DNA of 64,000 bases from Tetranychus cinnabarinus (lineage: Eukaryota; Arthropoda; Arachnida; Trombidiformes; Tetranychidae), in the NCBI GenBank assembly GCA_022266195.1, contig WHVY01000007.1, positions 2,914,001 through 2,978,000 of the forward strand. Reading direction: 5' to 3'. The notes beneath the pieces were generated by a model, which had not been told where the DNA came from, ran no database searches, and saw only the letters and a program-made list of their open reading frames with translations. A program made the position numbers and the translations under genes. Below, piece by piece: positions 39,483 to 50,400 of the stretch (its first letter is position 1; every line of letters begins with the position of its first letter).

Positions 39483-41735
39483 TTATTCAATAGGTTGATT
39501 GAGATTAATATAAAGAGGAGCTATTTTAAATGCTCTCCCTTCAAAATCTGGTCTTTTACGATATTTAAGATTTAATTGGTTAACCCATAAAGATAACAAG
39601 TTTTGATTAGATGTTGATCCATTGGCCATTTTCGCGTCCATTGCAGTGCCATTGATTCTGCCATCAGCCAATGATACAGACGAGTTTGAGTCCGAGGGAC
39701 TTTGAATATCAGGAATTCGCAGTCTTTTTGCGGGTGGTTTATTTTTCTCATCAAGCTCGCGTTTCTCTCTTTCGGTCATATTATTATAAGAATCCAATTC
39801 TTTCCATGCCATTAAAGCTTCATCTTTGATGTTAGAAGTAAATGTTGGCATTGATGACGATGATGAAGGTACTTGGAGTGGTGGAATGATAACGGAACTA
39901 GTGGTAGGTTTATCACCATTTGGACTGTTTGCACGATCAGGTGACATTGGTTCATTTTTAACGACTTGATTAGTATCTGAAGTTGCTGTGACGTGAAGAT
40001 CTCGAAGTGTTGAAAGGATTTCTTTATGCTGAGGAGTAGATGCATGAATTTCAATGTAATGATCCAATTCCTTCCAAAGTAATTTGTACAACTCTTCTTT
40101 CTTGGGACCTTTACCTCGATTGGCAACACATGGCAAAACGAGTGATGTACCTTTGCTTTCCATTTTTACAATTTGATAGATTGCATTTTTACATTCATTT
40201 ACATCTTCAACAGAAAGTGAATCTTTAGGTATTAAATTTATGAGAGGAGCAATATGCAGTTGTAAATTGAACATGATTGAATGACCTAATACAATCGGCC
40301 AATACAGTGTTTGTCGCGTTAAAAATCCGATTGCTCTATCAATAGGACTGATAGTTTTCTCTACAGAAATCAATGAGGGTTTGATAGGAGATAGTTTTAT
40401 CCTTTTCATCAATTCCCCGAAATCATTGATACGATAATCTGTTATTCGGCCACCGATTCCTTCGCTGATAGAAGGAGGATCCTCTAGCAATGATCTACCA
40501 GTATATAAAGTATGAATATAAAGTTCTCCATTGTGACTTGACAACATATGTGACATAACTTTTGATCCTTTGAGTTTGGTCATTTCGAGCATAACAGTTC
40601 TTCCACTCAAAAGAAAGTTAGTTAAGCACGATGAAGGGCGGCTATTAACATCAACTGGAGAAATTCTATATGCACTAGAACAATGATGAAGTTCAACGGA
40701 TGTTGTTCGCGGCGTGCACCATTTTAGGGGTATGGTTTCGTAGTTAGTATCTTCTTTGGGAATGCGATTACAAGAACCATCTCCTCCACCAGCACCAGTT
40801 GCAATTTTAGGAAGGTTTACATGAGCATCGGCTGGGTGAACAATTTCAACGTCATAATTAGCTGATGAGCTAGCATTTTGTTCTTCTTTCATTGGAATTC
40901 CGGTAACTGTAGTTGACGCTAAATGATAATGGCTTTGAACAAGAGAGAGAAGTTTTAAAGCGAACATTGTCCCACCTCTAGATGAATGAATTTCGCATGA
41001 AAGTGTAGGCGAAACGTAATAATTGGCTATTTCTCTGATTTGGCTGGATGGACTCAAATCTCCAACAGGATATACATTGACTATTGTAAGATGGCATTCA
41101 TTTATCGGTAATCTGTTAGGGTCGTCCTTTTCTCTCATGGCTATGTTATACTTGCTAAGACAATCACCCATAAATTCAGTAACCATTTTTAGCTGATTCT
41201 CATTTTTCAAGTACGCTATCAACATTACTCGACCAGAATTGGCAACTCGAGAGCTTTTCTTTCTCATCTGAGTTTGTGTGACCGTTGGTGTTCCTAAAGC
41301 TTCAAGAGCAGCTTTAACACCATTTACAAGTGTACTGTCATCTGTACCGAAACATTCACCCATAGGAAAAGAGCTGGCTCGTGATCTGGTATTATAACTA
41401 CTTCGAGCAAAACACGCATTGAGGTTAGATAAATTCTGTTGTTCATTATTCCATCCCATGGCAATTTTGAAGCCAATTTCATCACAGGTAACAAGAGATA
41501 GGAGTCGTTCGCCACCAGGAAAAACATCATAAACTATTCTGGAGTATTCTTGAATAGCTTCAACAGAAGAAGTCCACAAAGATTTAGCTAGTGGAGCCAA
41601 AGGAATGATACCACTAGGTGTTCCTCCTTTCATCTTATGGCAAACATCATAGTCTAGAGGTTGACCACATGAAGTTGACAAGAATCGGTAGCTATTGTCC
41701 AACACAATCACCGTTTTATGACTTATCGGAAACAT
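39483..41735 (-). CDS. INTS13: Integrator complex subunit 13 (Asunder / Mat89Bb)
   Basis: A single-exon gene of 750 codons (about 706 in human). The N-terminus MFPISHKTVIVLDNS and IIPLAPLAKSLWTSSVEA are diagnostic of the Asunder family. INTS13 belongs to the Integrator complex that processes snRNAs and terminates paused RNA polymerase II; in Drosophila the protein is also needed for dynein recruitment in spermatogenesis. The middle (about residues 150-560) carries the family's beta-rich region. Around residue 600 begins a Ser/Pro-rich linker. A nuclear-localisation-like PPAKRLR lies at about 667-673. The C-terminal LWVNQLNLKYRKRPDFEGRAF fits the conserved Integrator-binding tail. The stop TAA is embedded in GAATAAAT, so a polyadenylation hexamer overlaps the stop codon. 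No frameshift or truncation is visible. Confidence 0.93.
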   Translation of the reverse strand: MFPISHKTVIVLDNSYRFLSTSCGQPLDYDVCHKMKGGTPSGIIPLAPLAKSLWTSSVEAIQEYSRIVYDVFPGGERLLSLVTCDEIGFKIAMGWNNEQQNLSNLNACFARSSYNTRSRASSFPMGECFGTDDSTLVNGVKAALEALGTPTVTQTQMRKKSSRVANSGRVMLIAYLKNENQLKMVTEFMGDCLSKYNIAMREKDDPNRLPINECHLTIVNVYPVGDLSPSSQIREIANYYVSPTLSCEIHSSRGGTMFALKLLSLVQSHYHLASTTVTGIPMKEEQNASSSANYDVEIVHPADAHVNLPKIATGAGGGDGSCNRIPKEDTNYETIPLKWCTPRTTSVELHHCSSAYRISPVDVNSRPSSCLTNFLLSGRTVMLEMTKLKGSKVMSHMLSSHNGELYIHTLYTGRSLLEDPPSISEGIGGRITDYRINDFGELMKRIKLSPIKPSLISVEKTISPIDRAIGFLTRQTLYWPIVLGHSIMFNLQLHIAPLINLIPKDSLSVEDVNECKNAIYQIVKMESKGTSLVLPCVANRGKGPKKEELYKLLWKELDHYIEIHASTPQHKEILSTLRDLHVTATSDTNQVVKNEPMSPDRANSPNGDKPTTSSVIIPPLQVPSSSSSMPTFTSNIKDEALMAWKELDSYNNMTEREKRELDEKNKPPAKRLRIPDIQSPSDSNSSVSLADGRINGTAMDAKMANGSTSNQNLLSLWVNQLNLKYRKRPDFEGRAFKIAPLYINLNQPIE

Positions 41736-42131
41736 TTTAATAAAAAAACAATGAAAGTAATAAAGAATAAAGTAACTTTAATTTATCATAAGATGCACAA
41801 GAAGCTAAACACTGTTTGGTTTCATGAATTTTCCGGTAAAGGCTAGATGGCAGCACTGCTCACCAACTGATTCCATTTTTCATGTTTTTCATGAAACCAG
41901 TATAATCATTTTTCCTGATTATTTGTAATTAATATAATAAAATCAGTAGTAACTCCATAAGATGAAAAAATTTAATCAAGAAAAGAATATGTGTTTGAAT
42001 TTTTACATTGTTTAATTTTGATAACTTTCAGTGCATGCATTTCTCTTCAAATATTTTGAGTGGAATAAGTTTGAAATTTTGAAATGAAGCACAATTATGC
42101 TGTGATTTCGAGAATGATTTTCAGTTTTAAT

Positions 42132-42640
42132 TCAAGCAACATCGTTCTGATTATCGATTGCTCTCTGTATTTGAGAAAGAAAAGAAAATAGATCAATTAG
42201 AAACGGGTCAATAATAAATCACAACTGTGATCACACAACACAATCATTAATGTTACCTTGAATTGTTCTTCAATGTAAGAAATCTCAGAACATAAATCAC
42301 TAAGAGCATTCTTCAATGCATCTTGTGGGGTGTAATCTCCAGTAGTTTGAACTCTTAAAATGAATTTATGCTCAAGGGGATGAGGGACTTTGTATCCGGC
42401 GAAGATTACATTCGGATCTTTGAGCAGTTGATGACGAATCAAGTTCCCAAGAGTATGATCTTCTTTGTTGACAGTGAAGATAGCTGCATTAGGCACTTTT
42501 GTTTCCTTCTCAATTATAATCCTGCAAAAAAATTAGAAAATAACATTAATTGTGATAAAAATTACAATAAATTATGTGTTTACTTACTTTTTTTCTCCCT
42601 CGAAAAGAAGGAATGACTCGAATGCGGGTGGAGCATTCAT
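42132..42640 (-). CDS. POLR2J: DNA-directed RNA polymerase II subunit RPB11
   Basis: Three exons on the minus strand: 42640-42588, 42521-42257 and 42164-42132, all GT-AG with introns of 66 and 92 bp. The spliced product is 116 residues (117 in human). It begins MNAPPAFESFLLFEGEKK and runs through TKVPNA, FTVNKEDHTLGNLIRHQLLK, VIFAGYKVPHPLEHKFILRV and QTTGDYTPQDAL, near-identical to metazoan RPB11. RPB11 pairs with RPB3 in the alpha-like heterodimer that nucleates polymerase II assembly in the nucleus. The third exon contributes only RAIDNQNDVA, equivalent to the short variable C-terminus; the exon-2 frame alone would run into intron. Confidence 0.96.
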
Positions 42641-43128
42641 TTTGATGGATCAATTATTGAGGTGATTGAGTGAAGGGAACACAAAATTTTGAAGATGAAA
42701 ATTACGTTCTAAAAATTAATGCACAATATCAATGGACAGGTAAAATGAAAATTGTAGCAGTTAATGAATTTGAAGCTTTGAAACTTTCAACTTGAAAGCA
42801 AAACAGTATCAGATGTTTTTTAAAATGCAGCTAAAAAGGTATCAAATAATCGATATCTTTCGATACATCGATAAATAAGGCACTAAATAACGCACTTGAT
42901 TTTCAGGTTTTTCAATGAAATAAAGAAAGGTTGAAGCTAGCAAACTAGATTTTGATATGCGTAAATTTTTAATTAAGAAACGACATTTGTTTTAGTTCTT
43001 TACATATAGAGCTTAATGAAAATTTGTGCACATATTTTCGTTCAAATCGTTTGAGTGAAATTTGAATTTAAAAGTGAAGTACAATTTTGTTGGATAATAA
43101 TATTCAGAATGATTATTTAAGCTTTAAT

Positions 43129-44589
43129 CTAAGAAACGTCAGTTTTTTCAACCTCTTTTGCTTGATGTTCATTTGTACACAATTTCTTGGTTCCACCTGT
43201 TGTTCCGTTTGATTCAACATTGTCAACACGCTTTCGTTTAACTAGATGACTGATATTGTTGACCGGTTTAGGCTCCATAGCTTTAAGTTTAGCGGCTCTT
43301 TCCTCTTCCTCTTTATCGTTAGCAGCTAATTTTAAAGCATCTTTAATTGTAGCCATCATTTGATCGGCACGATCTTCAATTCGAGCCACCATCTCAGGTA
43401 GTAAGTCTTCTAGCTCTTGGATTTCTTCTTTCATGTTGAATGTCGTCTCTTGGTCAATTCTTTCATCTTCTAAACATAGCTTTTTGTTGTCAATTCTTTT
43501 CTTAATGACATCAATAGCTTTTTGGAAACATTCATTAGCTTTTTCGATTTGAGATATGAAGGAATGAGCATTTCCAATATGATAATGAGTTTCAGCGATC
43601 AGTCTATCATCCTCAGGAAGAGATTGTTCCCTTAGATTTAAACACTGTGTTAACAAATCAATGGCTAATTCATTGTTTTCCCATTCTGTGGCAATCTCAC
43701 CGAGTTTTTGTAAAGCCTCTGCCAGTTTATATTTGACATCTTCGCCATTACTCAACTGTCTAGTAAATATTTCTTTAGCAATGGACAACACTTCCCATGC
43801 AATTTCTGTATTTGTTGGTTCCCCATCATCGTCGTCATCAGATCTTTTAATACCAGTTGATGTACTAGGTTCATTTAAATCATCAGGAGGGCCAGCAGAA
43901 GAGCCACATGGTTCATTTATTGGATCTTTTTTAATTTCAGTACTCTCACCATTTTCATCACCAGCTTCTTTCTTAATGACAGCCTCTGAATCTTTACCAT
44001 TTACGGTTACGTTGTTAGATTCTGAAGGTTCGGTCTTTTTAACCTGATCTTCAGGAGTCTTTTCATCTTCTTTGGTCTGTTCTTGGTCTGAAACAGCCAA
44101 GTCTTCTTCAACGTCAGTTTTTTTACCTTCATCATCGGTTTTTCCTTCATTTGCTTCTTCATCTTCTTCATTCCCTTCTTCGTCTCCTTCTTCTTCTTCA
44201 CCATCACCTTCCTCTTCATCTTCATCTTCTGAACCAGAAGGGTCATTTACTGAAGAAAAAAAAATAAGATCAGGATTATAATGTATTTCAATAATTGAAT
44301 CATCATATAGTGGGAAATATTTAAATGAATATGAGCAACAGAGTAACTTACTTTTAGCGTTGACAAGGCCTTCATTGGCTCCAGTTTCTTGTCTTGCCAA
44401 TTCAAGTAACGCAATTCCATAATTAAGGTAAGCATCACCACACTGATCAGAACATTTACCATACTTGGTATCCAATAATTGGCAAACCTTTTCAAAGCTT
44501 TGGGCAGCTGAATAGTAATCCTTTATGAGAAGGTGTCTTTTACCTTGGATCATTTGGTTAAGAGCTTCTTGTTCTCCATTTTCAGCCAT
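43129..44589 (-). CDS. NASP: NASP-family histone chaperone (SHNi-TPR protein)
   Basis: Two exons, 44589-44352 and 44249-43129, separated by a 102-bp GT-AG intron that is open in frame. Unspliced it would read 486 residues; spliced 452. Residues 1-75 form the first TPR (QGKRHLLIKDYYSAAQSFEK). About 83-215 is a very acidic Glu/Asp insertion. Two or more TPR motifs follow (EVLSIAKEIFTRQL, WENNELAIDLLTQCL, ETHYHIGNAHSFISQIEKAN), with the SHNi-type extension. A helical charged segment comes after, and then a nuclear localisation signal VKRKRVDN near the C-terminus. NASP binds histones H3-H4 and linker H1 and delivers them to assembly factors in the nucleus. The acidic interruption of TPR2 and domain order are typical. 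Confidence 0.92.
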   Translation of the reverse strand: MAENGEQEALNQMIQGKRHLLIKDYYSAAQSFEKVCQLLDTKYGKCSDQCGDAYLNYGIALLELARQETGANEGLVNAKSKLLCCSYSFKYFPLYDDSIIEIHYNPDLIFFSSVNDPSGSEDEDEEEGDGEEEEGDEEGNEEDEEANEGKTDDEGKKTDVEEDLAVSDQEQTKEDEKTPEDQVKKTEPSESNNVTVNGKDSEAVIKKEAGDENGESTEIKKDPINEPCGSSAGPPDDLNEPSTSTGIKRSDDDDDGEPTNTEIAWEVLSIAKEIFTRQLSNGEDVKYKLAEALQKLGEIATEWENNELAIDLLTQCLNLREQSLPEDDRLIAETHYHIGNAHSFISQIEKANECFQKAIDVIKKRIDNKKLCLEDERIDQETTFNMKEEIQELEDLLPEMVARIEDRADQMMATIKDALKLAANDKEEEERAAKLKAMEPKPVNNISHLVKRKRVDNVESNGTTGGTKKLCTNEHQAKEVEKTDVS

Positions 44590-45242
44590 GATTTTACAAC
44601 TTAATTACACTGATTACCAAAAAATAAAATAAGTATAGATTTGTGTCACCAATATATAAGTTCAGTTAATAATTCTAATATAATTAAATACAACAGATTG
44701 TTTCAGAAGAAGAGAGAAAAACAGAGGGAAAGAGAGAGCCGGATTGAAAAGGCAGACAGACAAAGTAGAGTTGTGGTGATAATAACAAGTTTAACTCGAT
44801 GAATAACACCAGTTTAACCGCCAAACTAAGAAAGGCAACTCTCTTTATAAGCTCAGCCATATTTTTATTGGCTATTTTACAATCACAAATGCAATCTTTT
44901 TATGATAACCTTCAAATATTTGATTAATTTTACATCATCTGAATAAATTATCACAACATTTTAGACTTACTGGCATCTTCAGATTCAATCATTTAATTTC
45001 ATAAAACAAAAATACAAAAATACAAATACAGCTCAAAAATGAAAACAAAAGCTAATGGCTAAACCAGTAAATACAATCAACTGATGAATTTAAAATATTC
45101 AAATAAATAAAGCTAACAGTAGAATCATGATTAGTGAAAATTATAATCCATTGGCTCAGTATAAAATACCATTATTGATGGCAATAGAAGCAAAATTTTC
45201 AAATTTCAATCTCGATTTCCAGTCTTTACAATAATTTCAACC

Positions 45243-46333
45243 TCATTCGACTGGCCGCTGATTAACCTTTTTAATCAAAGGGCAATATTTCTTACACAAA
45301 CTGACGACTCTAACATCCGAAAGGAAACGAGCAACAATACAAAGAGATTCAAGAGAAGGACAATTCTGTAAAATAATTTCCAAAAGGTCAATACTAAAGC
45401 CTCTTTGCTCGGATTCAATAAACAGTGAAGATAAATGTTCAAGTGGAACCAGATTGGGTATAGACATTGGGTAGCCAAAGCCATCATGATCGACCAGTAC
45501 AAGTTTAAATTGATTTAAATTGGGACAAAAATTGAAAACAATTTGAATGAGAGTTGAAAAAAAATTAGAATCAAAAGGTGTAATCATTAAACCATTGGGA
45601 AGGTTTGTCAATGAGGTTGCCGTAATCAAGCTTGATGAGTATTGAAAAATTTGCAATTTAGATCCATAGGTAGACATGAAGGTTTGTAAATTGTTCAATG
45701 AATAGTGAACTCCATGCAACTTTAAGGTAGTCAATTGATTAGATTTGATCATATGAAGATCGGTTGTGAAAAACTCATAGGCACGACCCATCTTAATGCA
45801 ACCCAAATCAAGATATTTTAGGTTAACACATCTACGGACAATCGATGAGGACATTTTAACATTGGACCAACCATGAAGAGTCAATCTTTCCAAGTAAATC
45901 AGTTGACAAGGTAATCTGTTTACATTGTAACAAACTCTATCACAAGCAGTTGAATTGAACTCTTTCAATTTTGGACAATTGGACAATATTTTGTCAAAGG
46001 GAAGACGAACTCGTTTCTCGGTTCGAGTAAATGGCCTTATCTCACTTGAATAGTAAATATCTTTACGGTCACTGATTGATTGATGGTCAAGTCTAAGGGA
46101 TTCGCTTGATAATCGGTAAAATCGAAGGCAAACTGAAAAGGAAAATTTAAATTTAATCAAAATTAACATTGATTTTCCATTAATTTGTTTTTCTTTTTTT
46201 CTAAATTCTTTAAATTCTCACCTCTTTTAAGTCGAATTTTTTCACGAATATTTTTTATATACGATAATATCATGAGAATTGAATAATCATCCAAATCGGT
46301 GATGCTTTTAGTCGATGGAAACTCTTGGCTCAT
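45243..46333 (-). CDS. F-box protein with leucine-rich repeats
   Basis: Exon 1 (46333-46222) and exon 2 (46132-45243) join at a phase-1 GT-AG intron of 89 bp to give 333 residues. Residues about 13-48, DLDDYSILMILSYIKNIREK followed by IRLKRVCLRFYRLS, form an F-box, the SKP1-binding module of SCF ubiquitin ligases. The rest carries irregular LRRs: LERLTLHGW, LKYLDLGCI, LTTLKLHGV, FKLVLVDHD, LSSLFIESE, LESLCIVAR. The substrate is unknown. Divergent F-box/LRR genes of this kind are often multicopy in spider mites (general knowledge), but only one is visible here. Confidence 0.8.
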
Positions 46334-46712
46334 TGGTTTGGGTTGTTTGGTTAATGGATTTAAATGGGTTAAAATGGGTTTAATTTGTTGCTAATATTTT
46401 CAAGAGTTTGATGAATACGTTTATTAAGAGTTTGTTGTTATTTTTTAATGTAAATCAACAATCGAGTACATTTTGTGTGTTTTAAACAGTCTTTGGTCAA
46501 CAATTGAATCAAATTTAGGATTCTCTGATTTACTCTTTGCTTAATGAGACTGTTTAATGAGCTTGTTTGAAGTGTCAGATTTTGCTTTTGCTTTCTCTGA
46601 AATTGTTGTTATCAATTCATTATACATTCAATATTTAATCATATTTTGGTCCATTGTTTGAGTTGAACTGGAATAAATTTCCATGCCAATATTTTTCGAA
46701 CTTTCATTTGAA

Positions 46713-48399
46713 TTATTTTATCAAATATCCAACAACATTAACAGCAAACAGCATCATTGTTGACGCATTTTCAACTAAAAACTTGAATAAAAAGCAAAAT
46801 CAGTAAATTATTGGAAATAAAAAATCTAATGTCACTTACGATTACAAAAAATTTGGTTGTTAAGGTACCAAACCAGCCTGCTTCGATACCATTATAAGGC
46901 CCGGCCATTCGATCCATAAGCTCATTAATCTGGTAAAGAAAGTAGGTTAACTCACCTGGGATTGATAATGTTTTCAAGTTACCTTGAGTTTTGTCAATAC
47001 AGATATATTTTGATTGGTGCAAATCCGATGAAATTGAACAACAGTTGATTGAAGCTAAAACAAAAATATAGATTGGTTATAAAAGCATTCAATAGACGTT
47101 TAATGGATCAGATTTTAAATTTCAAGATCGTTCTTTATGGCTAGACAAGCAATTTGGTTTGAGTCATCAGAAAGTCTCAGAAACTCTGAAAGTCAATATT
47201 TTTTAAGGAAATTTCATCCGGACTAAAAGTCGAATAAATTATCTTCTTTCTTTACACCATCTGAACCTCTGAAGTTATTGTTAAGTACAACTTGAAACTT
47301 CATTTACCGTATTCAAGTAAACACCACAAAAGTAGACTGTTAATCCTAGTGCAAACAGGATAACAGCGGCATTAATAGCAAGTAAATGAGCAACTAATGC
47401 AGGTTCCAATGGAATGATTACTCCAAAAAAGAGTTGAACATCAGCCATAAAGGCGATAACAAACACAGCATAAAATATACCGAAGCGAATGCTTCTGAGA
47501 ACTTGTTCCATCTCATTGCAAAAGCTTATAATAGCTGAAACCAGGGAATTGATGTCTCGTTCAATGAGTGTCAATTGGCATGATGAATGTTTAACCAAAG
47601 TCTCAAGTGATCGAAGACGTAAAATAGAGCAAATCCCATACATGATTAAATAACCAGCTCGACCAAAATTACCTGCCATGTGATAGATGAAAGGACAGGC
47701 TAGAAAGAAGGACCAGAGAAGGCAGTAGAAGCTAAACATTGGATTCTCTTTGAGAGACAATTCAGCAACTATAGGAGCTTCAATGATGAAGATCATGTAG
47801 AGTGGTGCACAATTCATGATTCGAACTCCATGTTTGGCAACAACGTGAATTAAATTGCACGCTTTAATCAAATACGAACGTGTTAAGCCAATAGATGAAG
47901 GGTTTAAATTGGGTGAACGAAGTTGATCGAGAACTCGCATCGGCTTCCAATGGCCTGAACTTTCCTGGTAAAGTGTAATTTCACCAAAACCGTAGAGAGA
48001 GCCGAGAGTTATGATACAGAGAAAGTAAATGATTGAAGCTTGTTTTGAACTGTAAAGACCGTCGCCCAAGTAAATGTGAACAGATTCATCGGTGACCAAC
48101 ATGAGTGCAAGAAGGCGAAAAAAGCCGATCATTGAGAACGTACGAATGAAAAATGATCGAATCTTGAAATGGGTTGAACTGGCGAAACGATATTCACCTT
48201 GTTTCTGCTTGATTCCATATCGAATGACGTGAAAAACGGACGAAGTCTTTTCATATTGGTTGATACATTCAATTGTAGACCCCTCTAAGTCACCCGGTCT
48301 GGGCAAACCTAAAAGATAAAACAGCAATTTTCTAATAATCGAATCATTGTTGTTACCTTGACTCGACTCGGTAGGACTAAGGGAAGCGTAATTTGCCAT
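46713..48399 (-). CDS. Gustatory receptor-like seven-transmembrane chemoreceptor
   Basis: A large first exon (from ATG 48399 down to about 47281-47320) and two small C-terminal exons, 47054-46840 and 46781-46713, about 470 residues in all. Seven hydrophobic segments are visible, for example FFRLLALMLV, IIYFLCIITLGSLYGFGEI, APLYMIFIIEAPIV, FYCLLWSFFLACPFIY, IFYAVFVIAFMADVQLFF and ALGLTVYFCGVYL. The last exon, FLVENASTMMLFAVNVVGYL, supplies TM7 and ends IK-stop. The penultimate exon carries LTYFLYQINELMDRMAG and EAGWFGTL, as expected for the loop before TM7. Lineage-specific gustatory receptor expansions in spider mites have this architecture (established background). The exon-3/exon-4 junction (GTAAGT to TTCAAG, phase 0) is clear. 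The first donor is not: the frame needs phase 1, so the obvious GTAAAT at 47312 region does not fit and a weaker GT near 47285-47295 is required. Confidence 0.75.
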
Positions 48400-49754
48400 T
48401 AGATGACTTAAAACAGAGTTTTGATGCAAAGATCAAAGTGTTAGTGAGAAAAGTTCAATTTCACATTTTTTCAAATCATTGATGAAAATTTTAAACAGCA
48501 AAGCAGCATTGCGAATCACAAATCATAAAATTTTTAAAAACCAAAGTTCTATTACATTTAAATTCACTGATCAATAAACGGATAATTGTTGTTGGATCTG
48601 TTGTTGACATTGTTTAATCTGTAACCTCATCAAAGGAATCATTTATTGTTATCAATTTGCTTGTTTAATGTATCTCCCAGTGTTTCGTCAATATGTAAAA
48701 TAACCGGAAAATAACGAGTTTGCTTGTTTGCTTGAGTCTAATGGGATTCCGTTTCAATATTCAATTCATATTCAATTATATCGTTATTATTATTTTCATA
48801 TTTGATCCATTTTTATAAATTATCCCGATATTGATCTATTTATTTCGCAATCAAGTAAAAATCGAGTAAAATTCAGACAAATGTTAGAGTTACCCTTAGG
48901 ATTCAATGATCAATTTTCAAGAAAAAGATGTTTTGCTTGAATCGAGGGAAATAATTGTTTTACTAGCCGCTTAACAGTCGAGATACCATAAATGATCCGA
49001 CGTTTAATCGGATTGAGTAAATTGTAACTTTGAGAACTCATAATTTTTGATTAAAATGTAACTGGGCTGATAAATAGACTGAATCTGTATTTGAATAACG
49101 TTTAAATTTCAAATAAAACAAAATTAGTTTATTCTGGTTCACTTTAATTGAATTATCTTGTTAGCGAAGAATCAAACAAAAGGTTTCCAAGTTGAGTTTT
49201 AATTTGCATTCAATAGATGGTGCTGCTTGCAGCAAATAAATACAAATAATTTACACTCAAGTTTTTCAAATTGATACTGAAATTAATTGTATTATCAGCT
49301 TCCCACATTTGTTTTGATACTGATTACAAATTTAATTGGGAGATAATTAGAAAGACATTTTAAGAATATTGAACTTGATTTAGTTAGGATGGCTCGGAAA
49401 TTCAATCAATACAATCATTTGTAAGAGCTGAACATAGAAATCTTAATTTGTCTTTTAATAACTGATGTTTAATTAACAATAAGCAAGTTGATCGGAAGGA
49501 GGCAAATTGGATGATCAAATACATTCAATTGTGACTCTAATGATACCAGTGAACGCCCTGGTTTTCAATGCAGCTACATTAGTCTCTAATTTGGCTGACA
49601 ATTTGTGAGTTGATGTTTTTTTGGCGAAATTGTTAACCCAAGTTGATGAGAGGTCCATGGAAAATTCATGGCAAAATAAATGGAAAATTAGCAGATAAAG
49701 AATCGCGAAACAGGATAAAGGATGAAAGATAAAGACGACTCATGATAAACAAAT
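48400..49754. other. Intergenic, no gene seen
   Basis: Between the receptor gene and the palindrome. AT-rich with no supportable frame or recognisable repeat. The promoter of the receptor should lie just above 48400. Confidence 0.45.
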
Positions 49755-50400
49755 AGGAGTGGGAGGCAAGAAATGGGTGGAAGGAAGAAGAAGATGAAAA
49801 AGGAGGAAAAATGTGGTTATAAATAAGCAGAAAATAAATGAAGGAAGGAAAAAAAGGAGAAGAAACTAACATAGAAATGAACGATGATGAAGGAAGAAAG
49901 TGGGTTGATATTCAGATGATGATGAGGTTAAAGAAGAGATGAAAAGAGATTGTCTTGGGTGGAAGATGAAGGATGAAAGTGGGAGGACAAGGAATGAAGG
50001 GAACAAAAAGTAGAAGAAGAGAAATGATGAAAAGGATAAAATGTAGAGAAGATGAAAAATAAGACGAAGGAGGAAAGTAAAGTGAAAGATGATCAAGAAG
50101 AAGGCATAAAACCTTATCTTCCAAGACAATTCTAAGACATCTTCCACCCAAGAAAATTTTATCTCATTTTCTCTTTTCCTTTCTATCATCATCATCATCT
50201 TAAACAACCCGTTTCTTTGCTGTAAGTTATTCCCACTTTCCTTCATCATCGTTCATTTCTATGTTAGTTTTTTTCCTTCTCCTTTTTTCCCTTCACTTTT
50301 CCCTAGTATTTATAACCATTTCTTTCTTTTCTGGTCTCCCCTCCAGTAGATCATCATTTGCTTTTCTTTTTTCCACCCATTTTTTCACCTCCCACTCCTT
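49755..50400. repeat. Long imperfect palindrome upstream of the zinc-finger genes
   Basis: The left arm (about 49755-49920, purine-rich) and the right arm (about 50222-50400, pyrimidine-rich) are reverse complements. The block ACTAACATAGAAATGAACGA GATGATGAAGG-type sequence is shared almost exactly (49868-49897 against 50235-50265). Inside, CTTGGGTGGAAGATG near 49953 pairs with its complement near 50137-50152. The whole unit is centred at about 50.06 kb. The arms differ by many small indels. No transposase or target duplication was seen. Confidence 0.75.

Noticed and set aside
43661..44281. Ser-rich plus-strand open frames opposite the NASP acidic region
   Set aside because: Antisense shadows of GAA/GAT codons in NASP.
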